NCBI RefSeq assembly: GCF_021173675.1
Contig: NZ_JAIHON010000003.1
Coordinates: 310,001-374,000 of the forward strand
DNA from: Streptomyces lincolnensis
Lineage (GTDB): Bacteria > Actinomycetota > Actinomycetes > Streptomycetales > Streptomycetaceae
Direction: 5' to 3'
Length of the DNA: 64,000 nucleotides
A program made the translations under genes and the position numbers. The notes under the pieces were generated by a model that did no database searches, was not told where the DNA came from, and worked only from the letters and a program-made list of their open reading frames with translations. Of the stretch, positions 1 through 7,314 are shown one piece after another (the first letter of the stretch is position 1; each line of letters begins with the position of its first letter).

Positions 1-1366
1 GGACGAGACCGGACGCCGTGCCAGGACCGGCTTCCGGGCCGGCCTGGGCCGCCGGGTCCGTGGCCACCGGCGGGACCTCGGCGACGTGTCCGGGCGCCAG
101 GTCGGCGGGGGCGGTGTCCGACATGCGGGCCGCGGGGTGGATCACGCAGGTCAGCCGGTCCGGGCCGGGGTGTACGGCGAAGGACAGCCAGTCGCCCTCC
201 GACGGCTCCGGCGGCTGCGGCGGCTGCGGCGCCGATGTGTGTGCCGGCGGTCTGGAGACGTGGAAGTGCACCGGGTCCGGTGCCAGCAGCGCACCGCGCA
301 GATGGTCCTCCACGTCCGGCCGGCCGATCCACGGCACGGTCTCCCACAGGGGACGGCCGAGCAGCTCGATCCGCTCGCGGCGCAGCAGGTGCGCGGCGCG
401 CGGATTGGCGTAGACGACCAGTCCGGCGCGGTCCAGGCAGAACACGCCCTCCGGCAGCAGGTCGGCGGCCGCGTCCGCCACCGCGGCCGGCCCCGGATCG
501 AGGACGATGCCCTTCACCGGGCCCACGCTCGTCCACATGCCCGACAGGTCGCCCGCCTCCTCGGCGCTCCACAGGTCCACCAGCCGCAACGCCCCCTCCG
601 GCCCGCGCAGATACAGCGGCAGGTGCGGCGGTCGGCCCACGGACGCGCCGCGCAGCGCCGCCAGCAGGAGATGCGGTTCGGTGGGCGCCACGGTCCGCGC
701 GAACTCCTCCACGGTTCCGGGGAAGCCGTCGGGCGGCACGCCCAGCAGCAGGTGCAGGGCCTCGTCGGCGGTCACCGTCTCCGTGGCCGGGTCCCAGGCG
801 AAGCGCCCGAGGCGCTCCACGGGCGGACGGGTGGCCGCGGGCCGCACGCACAGCGGGTCGTCGTCCCAGGCGACGGCCTCGGCACCGTCCTCCAGGCCCC
901 GCAGGGCGGCCCCCAGGTCCTGGGCCACCCGTGCCATGCGGTCGCGGACGGTCAGCACCTCGGCCGCGTCCGCGACGGAGGGCCGCAGCACGGTGAGGAC
1001 GCCGAAGGGGGCCGAGCCCGCCCCGACCGGGATGTAGAGCGAGCCGAACTGGAAGGGCAGACCGGCCGCGAACTGGGGATAGCGGCGCATGGTCTCCGTG
1101 GCGTTCGGCAGGACCACCTGCACACCCAGCCGGTAGGCGTCCGCGACCGGGAAGGGACGGTCCACGTGCAGCCGCCACCAGGGGCGGAACAGGGGCCCGG
1201 GCAGTCCGGCGAGCACGGCCAGCCGCAGCACTCCGGGGGTGCGGCAGCGCAGGTAGACCCCTCCCGCGTGGCCGCCGGTCGCGCTGACCGCCTCCGTGGA
1301 GGCGTCGATCAGCAGTGCCGCCAGCCGTCCGGGCGTGGGTTGCGTGTCCTCGGCGCTCCCAGTCAT
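1..1366 (-). CDS. PAS/GAF sensor protein, probable SpoIIE-type phosphatase or sensor regulator (3' end outside window)
   Basis: An open frame runs from an ATG at 1366 off the left edge, giving about 455 residues and no stop. The N-terminal third looks like a GAF domain. It is followed by two PAS-like segments; the second contains EGVFCLDRAGLVVYANPRAA (around residue 310), typical of a PAS core strand. The C-terminal output domain is not in the window, so kinase or PP2C-type (SpoIIE) phosphatase cannot be decided; in Streptomyces, GAF-PAS modules of this style usually precede a SpoIIE domain. A GAGGTAGGG-like ribosome site precedes the start. It is divergent from the transporter gene at 1535, with about 170 bp between them. 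No signal peptide or membrane segment is seen, so it is probably cytosolic. Confidence 0.7.
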   Translation of the reverse strand, partial: MTGSAEDTQPTPGRLAALLIDASTEAVSATGGHAGGVYLRCRTPGVLRLAVLAGLPGPLFRPWWRLHVDRPFPVADAYRLGVQVVLPNATETMRRYPQFAAGLPFQFGSLYIPVGAGSAPFGVLTVLRPSVADAAEVLTVRDRMARVAQDLGAALRGLEDGAEAVAWDDDPLCVRPAATRPPVERLGRFAWDPATETVTADEALHLLLGVPPDGFPGTVEEFARTVAPTEPHLLLAALRGASVGRPPHLPLYLRGPEGALRLVDLWSAEEAGDLSGMWTSVGPVKGIVLDPGPAAVADAAADLLPEGVFCLDRAGLVVYANPRAAHLLRRERIELLGRPLWETVPWIGRPDVEDHLRGALLAPDPVHFHVSRPPAHTSAPQPPQPPEPSEGDWLSFAVHPGPDRLTCVIHPAARMSDTAPADLAPGHVAEVPPVATDPAAQAGPEAGPGTASGLV

Positions 1367-1534
1367 CGGCCCTACCTCGTCCGTGCGCCGTCACACGGGC
1401 GACGACACAGCCAGCATGCGCCACACGCCCCCCGGTGCGCATCCGCGCGGACCCGCCCGCCGGAGCGCGTTTGCGGACGCCGCGACCGAGCAGCCGATCC
1501 CCTGGACCTTGTGCCTGGTGGAAAGGAGCACGTA

Positions 1535-3043
1535 ATGGCGGCGGGCGAGCCCGACCCCCTGGAGATCGCTGCAGACCCGGAGGCGGTCAAGCGTCACCGC
1601 ACCCTGTTCAGGGCCGTGCGCCGGCGCCGGAACCCGCCCCTGCGGCGGACGGACATCACGGTCACGGACGAGGCGGCGGTCAAGCGGGCCGTGAAGGCGG
1701 CCTCGCTGGGCAACGCCATGGAGTGGTTCGACTTCGGCATCTACAGCTATCTCGCCGTCACCCTCGGCCATGTCTTCTTCCCGTCCGGGAACGACACCGT
1801 CCAACTGCTGTCGTCCTTCGCGACCTTCGCGGTCTCCTTCCTGGTCCGGCCGCTCGGCGGCATGGTCTTCGGACCCATGGGGGACCGGATCGGCCGCAAG
1901 AAGGTCCTGGCCACCACCATGATCATGATGGCGGCCGGCACCTTCGCCATCGGCCTGATCCCGTCCTACGCGGCGATCGGCTTCTGGGCCCCGGTCCTGC
2001 TGGTCCTGTTCCGCATGGTCCAGGGCTTCTCCACCGGCGGTGAGTACGGCGGCGCCTCCACCTTCATCGCCGAGTACGCCCCGGACCGGCGACGCGGCTA
2101 CTTCGGCAGCTTCCTGGAACTGGGCACGCTCGCCGGATACGTCGGCGCGGCCGGCCTGGTGACGTCCATGACCGCGGTGCTGGGGAGCGCGGGCATGGAG
2201 TCCTGGGGCTGGCGGGTGCCCTTCCTGATCGCGGGTCCCATCGGACTGGTCGGCCTGTATCTGCGGCTGCGGCTGGACGAGACCCCGGCCTTCCAGAAGC
2301 TGGAGGACGAGTCCCTGCACCGGGCCTCCGACGTCGCGTCCGCCGTGGAGACGACGACCAAGGGCGACCTGGCGGCCGTCTTCCGGGACCAGTGGCGGAT
2401 GCTGATCCTGTGCATCTGCCTGGTCGGCGGCTACAACGTCAGCGTCTACATGATCCTTTCGTACATGCCGACCTATCTCTCCGAGGAGATGGGCTACTCC
2501 GACGCGCACGGGCTGCTGCTCCTCATCGCCACCATGGTCGTGATGATGCTGGTCATCAACCAGGTGGGGCGGCTCTCCGACCGGGTGGGCCGCAGGCCGG
2601 TGCTGATGGCCGGGATGCTCGGCTTCCTCCTGCTGTCGGTTCCCGCGTTCCTGCTGGTCGAGCAGGGGTCCCTGGTGGCCGTGTCGAGCGGGATGCTGAT
2701 CCTCGGTCTGTCGCTGGTGTGCATGGTCAGCACGATGTCCGCGGCCCTGCCCGCCCTCTTCCCCACTCAGGTGCGCTACGGCGCCATGTCCATCGGCTAC
2801 AACTTCTCCACCTCCCTGTTCGGCGGCACGACCCCCTTGGTGGTCACCGCGCTGATCTCCGCCACGGGCAGCGACCTGATGCCCGCGTTCTACGCCATGG
2901 GGGCGGCCCTGATCGGCGCGATCGCCGTGGCCTGCATGAAGGAGACGGCCCGCAAGCCGCTGGCGGGTTCACCGCCCTCCGTGGCGACCCCCGAGGAGGC
3001 GGCCGACCTGGTGGAGAGCCGGGCGCCGGCGCCCCGCTTCTGA
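1535..3043 (+). CDS. MFS transporter, metabolite:H+ symporter (ProP/MHS-like) family
   Basis: 502 residues. The frame is open far upstream, but the ATG at 1535 has a GAAAGGAG ribosome site at 1521-1528. After a charged, ~55-residue cytosolic N-terminus, the motif LGNAMEWFDFGIYSYLA opens the first membrane helix; this is the signature of the metabolite:proton symporter group (proline/betaine ProP, KgtP, shikimate carriers). Loop motifs GDRIGRKKVL (about residue 112) and GRLSDRVGRRPVL (about 350) are the two MFS gate loops. The order RMVQGFSTGGEYGG, EYAPDRRRG and LDETPAF is also typical of the group. About 12 membrane segments are expected. The likely role is uptake of an osmolyte or organic acid; the substrate cannot be told from sequence. 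A single-gene unit. Confidence 0.88.
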   Translation: MAAGEPDPLEIAADPEAVKRHRTLFRAVRRRRNPPLRRTDITVTDEAAVKRAVKAASLGNAMEWFDFGIYSYLAVTLGHVFFPSGNDTVQLLSSFATFAVSFLVRPLGGMVFGPMGDRIGRKKVLATTMIMMAAGTFAIGLIPSYAAIGFWAPVLLVLFRMVQGFSTGGEYGGASTFIAEYAPDRRRGYFGSFLELGTLAGYVGAAGLVTSMTAVLGSAGMESWGWRVPFLIAGPIGLVGLYLRLRLDETPAFQKLEDESLHRASDVASAVETTTKGDLAAVFRDQWRMLILCICLVGGYNVSVYMILSYMPTYLSEEMGYSDAHGLLLLIATMVVMMLVINQVGRLSDRVGRRPVLMAGMLGFLLLSVPAFLLVEQGSLVAVSSGMLILGLSLVCMVSTMSAALPALFPTQVRYGAMSIGYNFSTSLFGGTTPLVVTALISATGSDLMPAFYAMGAALIGAIAVACMKETARKPLAGSPPSVATPEEAADLVESRAPAPRF

Positions 3044-3160
3044 CACACCGCTCGCCGCAGGCGGCCACGCACCCGCCCGCGGCGGCATGTGTGTAACGAG
3101 CATGTTTTCCTACGGCGAGGCAACGCCCCGGCGACGCCGGGGTGGCCCCGGTCATGGCTT

Positions 3161-3186
3161 GGCCAACTCCATGCGGCTCGTTGGCC
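3161..3186. promoter_or_regulatory. Inverted repeat upstream of the phospholipase gene
   Basis: GGCCAAC at 3161-3167 is the exact reverse complement of GTTGGCC at 3180-3186, with a 12-nt spacer. It lies about 130-150 bp before the phospholipase C start and its right arm overlaps the candidate PHO box. It could be an operator or chance; function unknown. Confidence 0.35.
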
Positions 3187-3201
3187 ACACGTTCACCACT
3201 T
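3180..3201 (+). promoter_or_regulatory. Candidate PHO box (PhoP binding) of phospholipase C
   Basis: Two 11-bp direct-repeat units stand in phase: GTTGGCCACAC (3180-3190) and GTTCACCACTT (3191-3201). The second contains GTTCACC, the conserved core of Streptomyces PhoP boxes, which are built of 11-bp direct repeats. Position about 110 bp before a secreted phospholipase C gene fits phosphate-starvation control. The first unit matches the core only partly, so this is an inference. Confidence 0.45.
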
Positions 3202-3310
3202 GCCCCTGATGTCCTGCCCCGAGCCGGGCGGAGAGTGATCGGCGGCCGGTCTCCCGCACTCACGGGACCGGCGCACCTCCTCCTCTCCGTCTGCTCAACA
3301 AGGGGCATTC

Positions 3311-4738
3311 ATGGCTGAGTTGACCCGCCGTAGACTTCTGGGTTCGGCCGCCGGCGCGCTGGGCGGCGCCGCGGCGCTCTCGCTCCTCCCGCCGAGCGTG
3401 CAGAAGGCCGTCGCCGCCGAGCCGCCCCGGCACGGTTCGCTGCGCGACATCGAGCACGTCGTCCTGCTGATGCAGGAGAACCGGTCGTTCGACCACTACT
3501 TCGGCACCCTGTCGGGCGTCCGCGGCTTCGCCGACCCCCGTGCGCTGAAACTCGACACCGGGCGCTCGGTCTTCTACCAGCCCGACGCCGAGAACCCCAA
3601 GGGCTACCTGCTGCCCTTCCACCTCGACACCCGTACCTCCAGCGCCCAGGCGATACCGTCCACCAGCCACGCCTGGTCGGTGCAGCACGAGGCCTGGAAC
3701 GGCGGGAGGATGGACCGCTGGCTGCCGGCCCACCGCAAGGCGGACGGCGTCAACGGCCCGTACGTCATGGGCTACTACACGCGCGAGGACATCCCGTTCC
3801 AGTTCGCCCTCGCCGAGACCTTCACCATCTGCGACAACTACTTCTGCTCGGTGTTCGGGCCCACCTGGCCCAACCGCCTGATGTGGATGACCGCGAGCAT
3901 CGACCCGGACGGCACCCACGGCGGCCCGATCACCAGCAACGTCGCACCGACGCCGTACCGCTGGACGACGTACGCCGAACGCCTCCAGGCGGCCGGGATC
4001 AGCTGGAAGGTGTACCAGCAGGACGACGACTACGGCTGCAACATGCTGGAGCAGTTCCAGGCCTTCAAGGACGCGAAGCCCGGTTCCGACCTGTACGAAC
4101 GCGGTGTGCGTCCGCAGCCGGAGGGCACCTTCGAGGACGACGCCCGGGGCGACCGGCTGCCGGCGGTGTCCTGGATCATGCCGACCAGCTACCAGTCGGA
4201 GCACCCCGACTACCTGCCCGCGGCCGGCGCCGACTTCGTCGCCTCCAAGATCGAGGCCATCGCCTCCAACCCGAAGGTGTGGCGCAAGACCGCGTTCATC
4301 CTCAACTACGACGAGAACGACGGCCTGTTCGACCACGTGCCCCCGCCGACCCCGCCCGCCGGAACCCCCGGTGAGTTCATCCAGGGGCTGCCGATCGGCG
4401 GCGGCTTCCGGGTCCCGGCGATCATCATCTCGCCCTGGACGGTGGGCGGCTGGGTCGCCTCCGAGGCCTTCGACCACACCTCCGCGCTCCGCTTCCTGGA
4501 GCGGTTCACCGGCGTCGAGGAGCCCAACATCACCGACTGGCGGCGGGACACCTTCGGGGACTTCAGCTCGGCGTTCCGCTTCGCCGGCACTCGCCCGCGG
4601 CCGCCCCGGCTGCCCGACGACACCGCCGAGCAGCTCCAGAAGGCCAAGGAGGAGGTGGCCACCCTGCCCAAGCCCACGCTGCCGGGCGCCGACCAGAGGT
4701 TCCCGCGCCAGGAGCGGGGCCGCCGCCCGCACGTGTAG
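3311..4738 (+). CDS. Secreted phospholipase C / phosphoesterase, Tat-exported
   Basis: 475 residues from an ATG at 3311 preceded by AAGGGGC. Residues 5-12 (TRRRLLGS) followed by a hydrophobic stretch and AVAAE form a twin-arginine signal peptide. ENRSFDHYFG at residues 56-65 is the signature of the bacterial phosphoesterase/phospholipase C family, and NYDENDGLFDH near 332-342 is the second metal-binding motif. The enzyme lacks the long C-terminal repeat domains of haemolytic PLCs and ends in a basic tail, so it belongs to the shorter class that hydrolyses phospholipids or other phosphodiesters outside the cell. The candidate PHO box upstream suggests use for phosphate scavenging. It is monocistronic, convergent with the inhibitor-like gene at 4839. 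Confidence 0.9.
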   Translation: MAELTRRRLLGSAAGALGGAAALSLLPPSVQKAVAAEPPRHGSLRDIEHVVLLMQENRSFDHYFGTLSGVRGFADPRALKLDTGRSVFYQPDAENPKGYLLPFHLDTRTSSAQAIPSTSHAWSVQHEAWNGGRMDRWLPAHRKADGVNGPYVMGYYTREDIPFQFALAETFTICDNYFCSVFGPTWPNRLMWMTASIDPDGTHGGPITSNVAPTPYRWTTYAERLQAAGISWKVYQQDDDYGCNMLEQFQAFKDAKPGSDLYERGVRPQPEGTFEDDARGDRLPAVSWIMPTSYQSEHPDYLPAAGADFVASKIEAIASNPKVWRKTAFILNYDENDGLFDHVPPPTPPAGTPGEFIQGLPIGGGFRVPAIIISPWTVGGWVASEAFDHTSALRFLERFTGVEEPNITDWRRDTFGDFSSAFRFAGTRPRPPRLPDDTAEQLQKAKEEVATLPKPTLPGADQRFPRQERGRRPHV

Positions 4739-4838
4739 CACCCCCGGGAGGACCGGATCGAGCCGCCGACACCGGCCGGTCCGGCCCGTCCACCCGGGGC
4801 GCCGCGGTCGCCACGCCCGGACCGCGACGGCGGTCAGC

Positions 4839-5222
4839 TCAGCACTCGCCGCCCCACACCGCGCTGTGCAGCGTGACCGGGCCCAGGAAGCTGTCACGGT
4901 TCGGGTCGTTCGGGTAGTGCAGGCACCCCGTGATGTTGTCGCCGTAGGCCGTGACGCTGAACCGGATGTGGTCCGCTCCGGGGAAGCGCACACCGTTGTT
5001 GATGATGACCATCCCGTGCTCCGAGTGCAGGTTGTACAGGTTCCCCTCGGACTTCCACGTCGGCTGTCCCCACGCCACGTCGTTGTTCCAGACGCAGACG
5101 TATCCCCTGGGACAGTCCTCCGGGGCGGCCGCCGCGGGCGGCGCCGACGCCACTCCCGTGGCCGCCGTCATCAGCAGGGCCGCCACACCCAGGCCCGCCT
5201 TCTTGCGCAACCGTGTCTTCAC
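4839..5222 (-). CDS. Secreted small protein, peptidase inhibitor family I36-like
   Basis: 127 residues from a GTG at 5222 with a GGAGGAAAC ribosome site. A Sec signal peptide covers roughly residues 1-33 (basic start, AALLMTAATGVASA, AAAAPE). The mature part is about 95 residues with cysteines in PRGYVCVWNN, TGCLHYP and a C-terminal GGEC, and the segment VIINNGVRFP. The pattern of aromatic turns and paired cysteines resembles the beta/gamma-crystallin-like I36 inhibitors (SMPI type) common in Streptomyces. Inhibitory activity is an inference from family; it could be only a structural homologue. It is divergent from the gene at 5397, across a region holding a perfect palindrome at 5313-5328. 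Confidence 0.75.
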   Translation of the reverse strand: MKTRLRKKAGLGVAALLMTAATGVASAPPAAAAPEDCPRGYVCVWNNDVAWGQPTWKSEGNLYNLHSEHGMVIINNGVRFPGADHIRFSVTAYGDNITGCLHYPNDPNRDSFLGPVTLHSAVWGGEC

Positions 5223-5312
5223 CGTTTCCTCCGTCTCGGACAGCGCCGGGAGGCTGTTGCCGGCCGGCCGCTCCAGACGGTCCAGCCTGGCGCCCGATCG
5301 ACGGGTTCGGTC

Positions 5313-5328
5313 CCTGACAGATGTCAGG
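5313..5328. promoter_or_regulatory. Perfect palindrome in divergent promoter region
   Basis: CCTGACA (5313-5319), a GA spacer, then TGTCAGG (5322-5328): a perfect inverted repeat with 7-bp arms. It lies between the starts of the I36-like gene (5222, minus) and the gene at 5397 (plus), about 90 bp before the former and 70 bp before the latter. The geometry is that of a dimeric repressor or activator operator; no cognate regulator is adjacent. Confidence 0.5.
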
Positions 5329-5396
5329 AGGCTACGAGACGGTTAAGTTCCCCTCAAACCTTGATGGCCGGGCGGTGATCTCCCCATGATGAGGGC

Positions 5397-5774
5397 ATGA
5401 CGACAGCGGTGCGGGCCCTGACCCGTCTGGTGGACTGGCCCGACCTCGTGGAGGCGCGGCCCAGTTGCGGTACGGGGCGTGCGCTGCGTGCCGACGGGGC
5501 CGAGATCGCGCACTTCCACTCCGACCGGATGGTCGACGTCCATCTCTCGGCTCCCGCGATCCATCGGCTGCGTCGTGACCTGAAGGGCTCGACCGCCATT
5601 CGCCTGGTGCCCGCGTCCGGCTGGGTGACCGTCCGCCTGGAGTGCGAGTCGGACATCGATCTGCTGATGACGCTGGTCAGTGTCGCCCTGAAGGCCCACC
5701 AGGGCGGCACGGTCGGCGAGGCGGTGCCGGCCGTGCGCTGCAACGAGCACCGAGGTGCGGCGATCGCGCGATGA
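5397..5774 (+). CDS. Luciferase-like domain protein (DUF5519-like)
   Basis: 125 residues from an ATG at 5397 after ATGATGAGGGC. Features seen: VDWPDLVEARPSCGTGRALR, a central AEIAHFHSDRMVDVHLS and GWVTVRLECESDIDLLMTLVSVAL. This arrangement of a short alpha/beta protein with the core HFHSDRMVDVHL resembles actinobacterial proteins annotated as luciferase-domain/DUF5519, which are often near membrane or redox genes; biochemical role unknown. No signal peptide or membrane helix. Stands alone, convergent with the lamin-tail protein that ends 8 bp downstream. Confidence 0.65.
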   Translation: MTTAVRALTRLVDWPDLVEARPSCGTGRALRADGAEIAHFHSDRMVDVHLSAPAIHRLRRDLKGSTAIRLVPASGWVTVRLECESDIDLLMTLVSVALKAHQGGTVGEAVPAVRCNEHRGAAIAR

Positions 5775-5781
5775 CGGTCCG

Positions 5782-6279
5782 TCAGCCGTGGAAGTTCACG
5801 TAGCCGTTGCGGTCGGGGTCGGAACCGCTCTTGGTGTACGCGTGCACGTCGGCGCGGGCACCGGAGGGCTTGTAGAAGTAGATGGTGTCCTTGTCGTTGT
5901 TCCACATGAAGTTGCAGTTCTGGCGGTACACGACGTTGTTCCCGTCGGAGTCGGTGCCCCGGCCGCCACGCAGCTTGATGTAGTCCCCGGGCTGGAGGGT
6001 GTGGCTCGCGGTGAACTTGAAGGTGTTGCCGGCGGCGTCCTTGACGACGTGGCCCTTCAGGTTCACGGTCGTCGACCGCGAGTAGTTCTTGATCGTCAGG
6101 TACTCGTTCTTGGTGTTGCCGGTGGTGCAGTTGTTGGAGTCCGAGCCGGGCGCGTCGTACTGGACACCCTTGAGCTTCAGGGCCGAGGAGTACTCGGCGG
6201 CCTGGGCCGGAGCGGCGGTCACGGCGGCTATGAGTCCGGCGGCGCCTGCGGTGGCGGCCAGGACATGACGCTTGCGCAT
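5782..6279 (-). CDS. Secreted lamin-tail-domain protein
   Basis: 165 residues from an ATG at 6279 with a GGGGGG ribosome site. Residues 1-27 form a Sec signal peptide ending APAQA. The rest is one lamin-tail domain of Ig-like fold: KNEYLTIKNYS, NLKGHVVKDAAGNTFKF, LQPGDYIKLRGGRGTDS, then QNCNFMWNNDKDTIYFYKPSG. Two cysteines could form one disulphide. Lamin-tail domains in bacteria occur as stand-alone secreted proteins or on nucleases and adhesins; here no catalytic domain is attached. Probable extracellular structural or binding protein; ligand unknown. Confidence 0.8.
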   Translation of the reverse strand: MRKRHVLAATAGAAGLIAAVTAAPAQAAEYSSALKLKGVQYDAPGSDSNNCTTGNTKNEYLTIKNYSRSTTVNLKGHVVKDAAGNTFKFTASHTLQPGDYIKLRGGRGTDSDGNNVVYRQNCNFMWNNDKDTIYFYKPSGARADVHAYTKSGSDPDRNGYVNFHG

Positions 6280-6405
6280 GGGAAATCCCCCCTGTGGTGC
6301 GACTGGAGCGTCAGGAGCCTACATCCTGTGTGAACGTTCAATGGCATAAACGTGGGGAAAACGTGAAGGGCGAGGTCTGTCCGGTCACGGCGATAGGGTC
6401 CCGCC

Positions 6406-7266
6406 ATGGATCACACGGACGTGGGAATCGTGCACCCCGGCTCCATGGGAGCCCAGGTGGCCGCGCAGGCCGTGGCGGCGGGCGCCAGGGTCCGGTGGTC
6501 GGCCGAGGGCCGCTCGGGCGCCACCCGTGAGCGGGCCGCGCGGGCGGGGCTCGAAGCCGCCGCGAGCATGGCCGAACTCACCGCCCGCTGCGGCCTGGTG
6601 CTGAGCGTGTGCCCGCCGGCCGCCGCCCTCGACGTCGCCCGGCAGGTCGCGGCGACCGGGTTCGACGGCGTCTACGTCGACGCCAACGCGGTGAGCCCGC
6701 GCCGCATGGAGCAGATCGCCGAGACGCTGGCGGGCAGCGGGGCGACCCTGGTCGACGGAGGGATCACCGGACCGCCGCCCCGCACCACCGGAACCACCCG
6801 CCTCTACCTCTCCGGTGACGCCCCGGCGGTGGAACCGGTCCGCGCGCTGTTCGCCGGCACCCTGCTGACCCCGGTCGTCCTCGACGGGCCCGTCGGCCGC
6901 GCCTCGGCGCTGAAACTGGCCTTCGCCGCCTACAACAAGATCTCCTACGCGCTCGCCGCCGAAGCCTCGGCCCTCGCCGCGGACCACGGCGTCCTGGACG
7001 ACCTCCGCGACCTCACCGCCCAGTCGCTGCCCGGCACCCCGCTGGCCGCGCCGGACGGGCTGGCGGGCGCCGGGCCCAAAGCCTGGCGCTGGGAGCCGGA
7101 GATGCGGGAGATCGCCGAGACCTGGCGGGACAGCGGCCTGCCCGGCACCTTCGCCGACGCCGCCGCGCGCACCTTCGCGCGGTGGGAGGAACACAAGGAC
7201 GCCCCCACCGTGACGAGCGATCGCCTGATCGCCGACCTCCTGGACGAGCGCCACGGCGCAGCGTGA
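6406..7266 (+). CDS. NAD(P)-binding dehydrogenase, 3-hydroxyisobutyrate/6-phosphogluconate DH superfamily
   Basis: 286 residues from an ATG at 6406. The N-terminus VGIVHPGSMGAQVAAQAVAAG is a Rossmann dinucleotide fold (G-x-x-x-x-G-S-M-G); usual superfamily members have GxGxMG. VDANAVSPRR (about 100) and GGITGPPPRTTGTTRLYLSG (about 125) follow the superfamily substrate loop, and KLAFAAYNKISYALAAE carries the catalytic-type lysine helix. The C-terminal half resembles the DUF1932 domain found in a subset of these enzymes. It should reduce or oxidise a small hydroxy acid or imine with NAD(P); the substrate is unknown. TAGGGT stands 6 nt before the ATG, suggesting a leaderless mRNA. Followed by a strong hairpin. 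Confidence 0.82.
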   Translation: MDHTDVGIVHPGSMGAQVAAQAVAAGARVRWSAEGRSGATRERAARAGLEAAASMAELTARCGLVLSVCPPAAALDVARQVAATGFDGVYVDANAVSPRRMEQIAETLAGSGATLVDGGITGPPPRTTGTTRLYLSGDAPAVEPVRALFAGTLLTPVVLDGPVGRASALKLAFAAYNKISYALAAEASALAADHGVLDDLRDLTAQSLPGTPLAAPDGLAGAGPKAWRWEPEMREIAETWRDSGLPGTFADAAARTFARWEEHKDAPTVTSDRLIADLLDERHGAA

Positions 7267-7274
7267 ACACAGGC

Positions 7275-7304
7275 CACGGCGGGCGGACGCGGCCGCCCGC
7301 CGTG
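7275..7304. terminator. Bidirectional hairpin terminator
   Basis: A perfect 12-bp stem, CACGGCGGGCGG (7275-7286) with CCGCCCGCCGTG (7293-7304) and a 6-nt loop, lies between two convergent genes (ends 7266 and 7315). No U-tract, which is normal for Streptomyces terminators. Confidence 0.75.
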
Positions 7305-7314
7305 CGAGGCCGGC

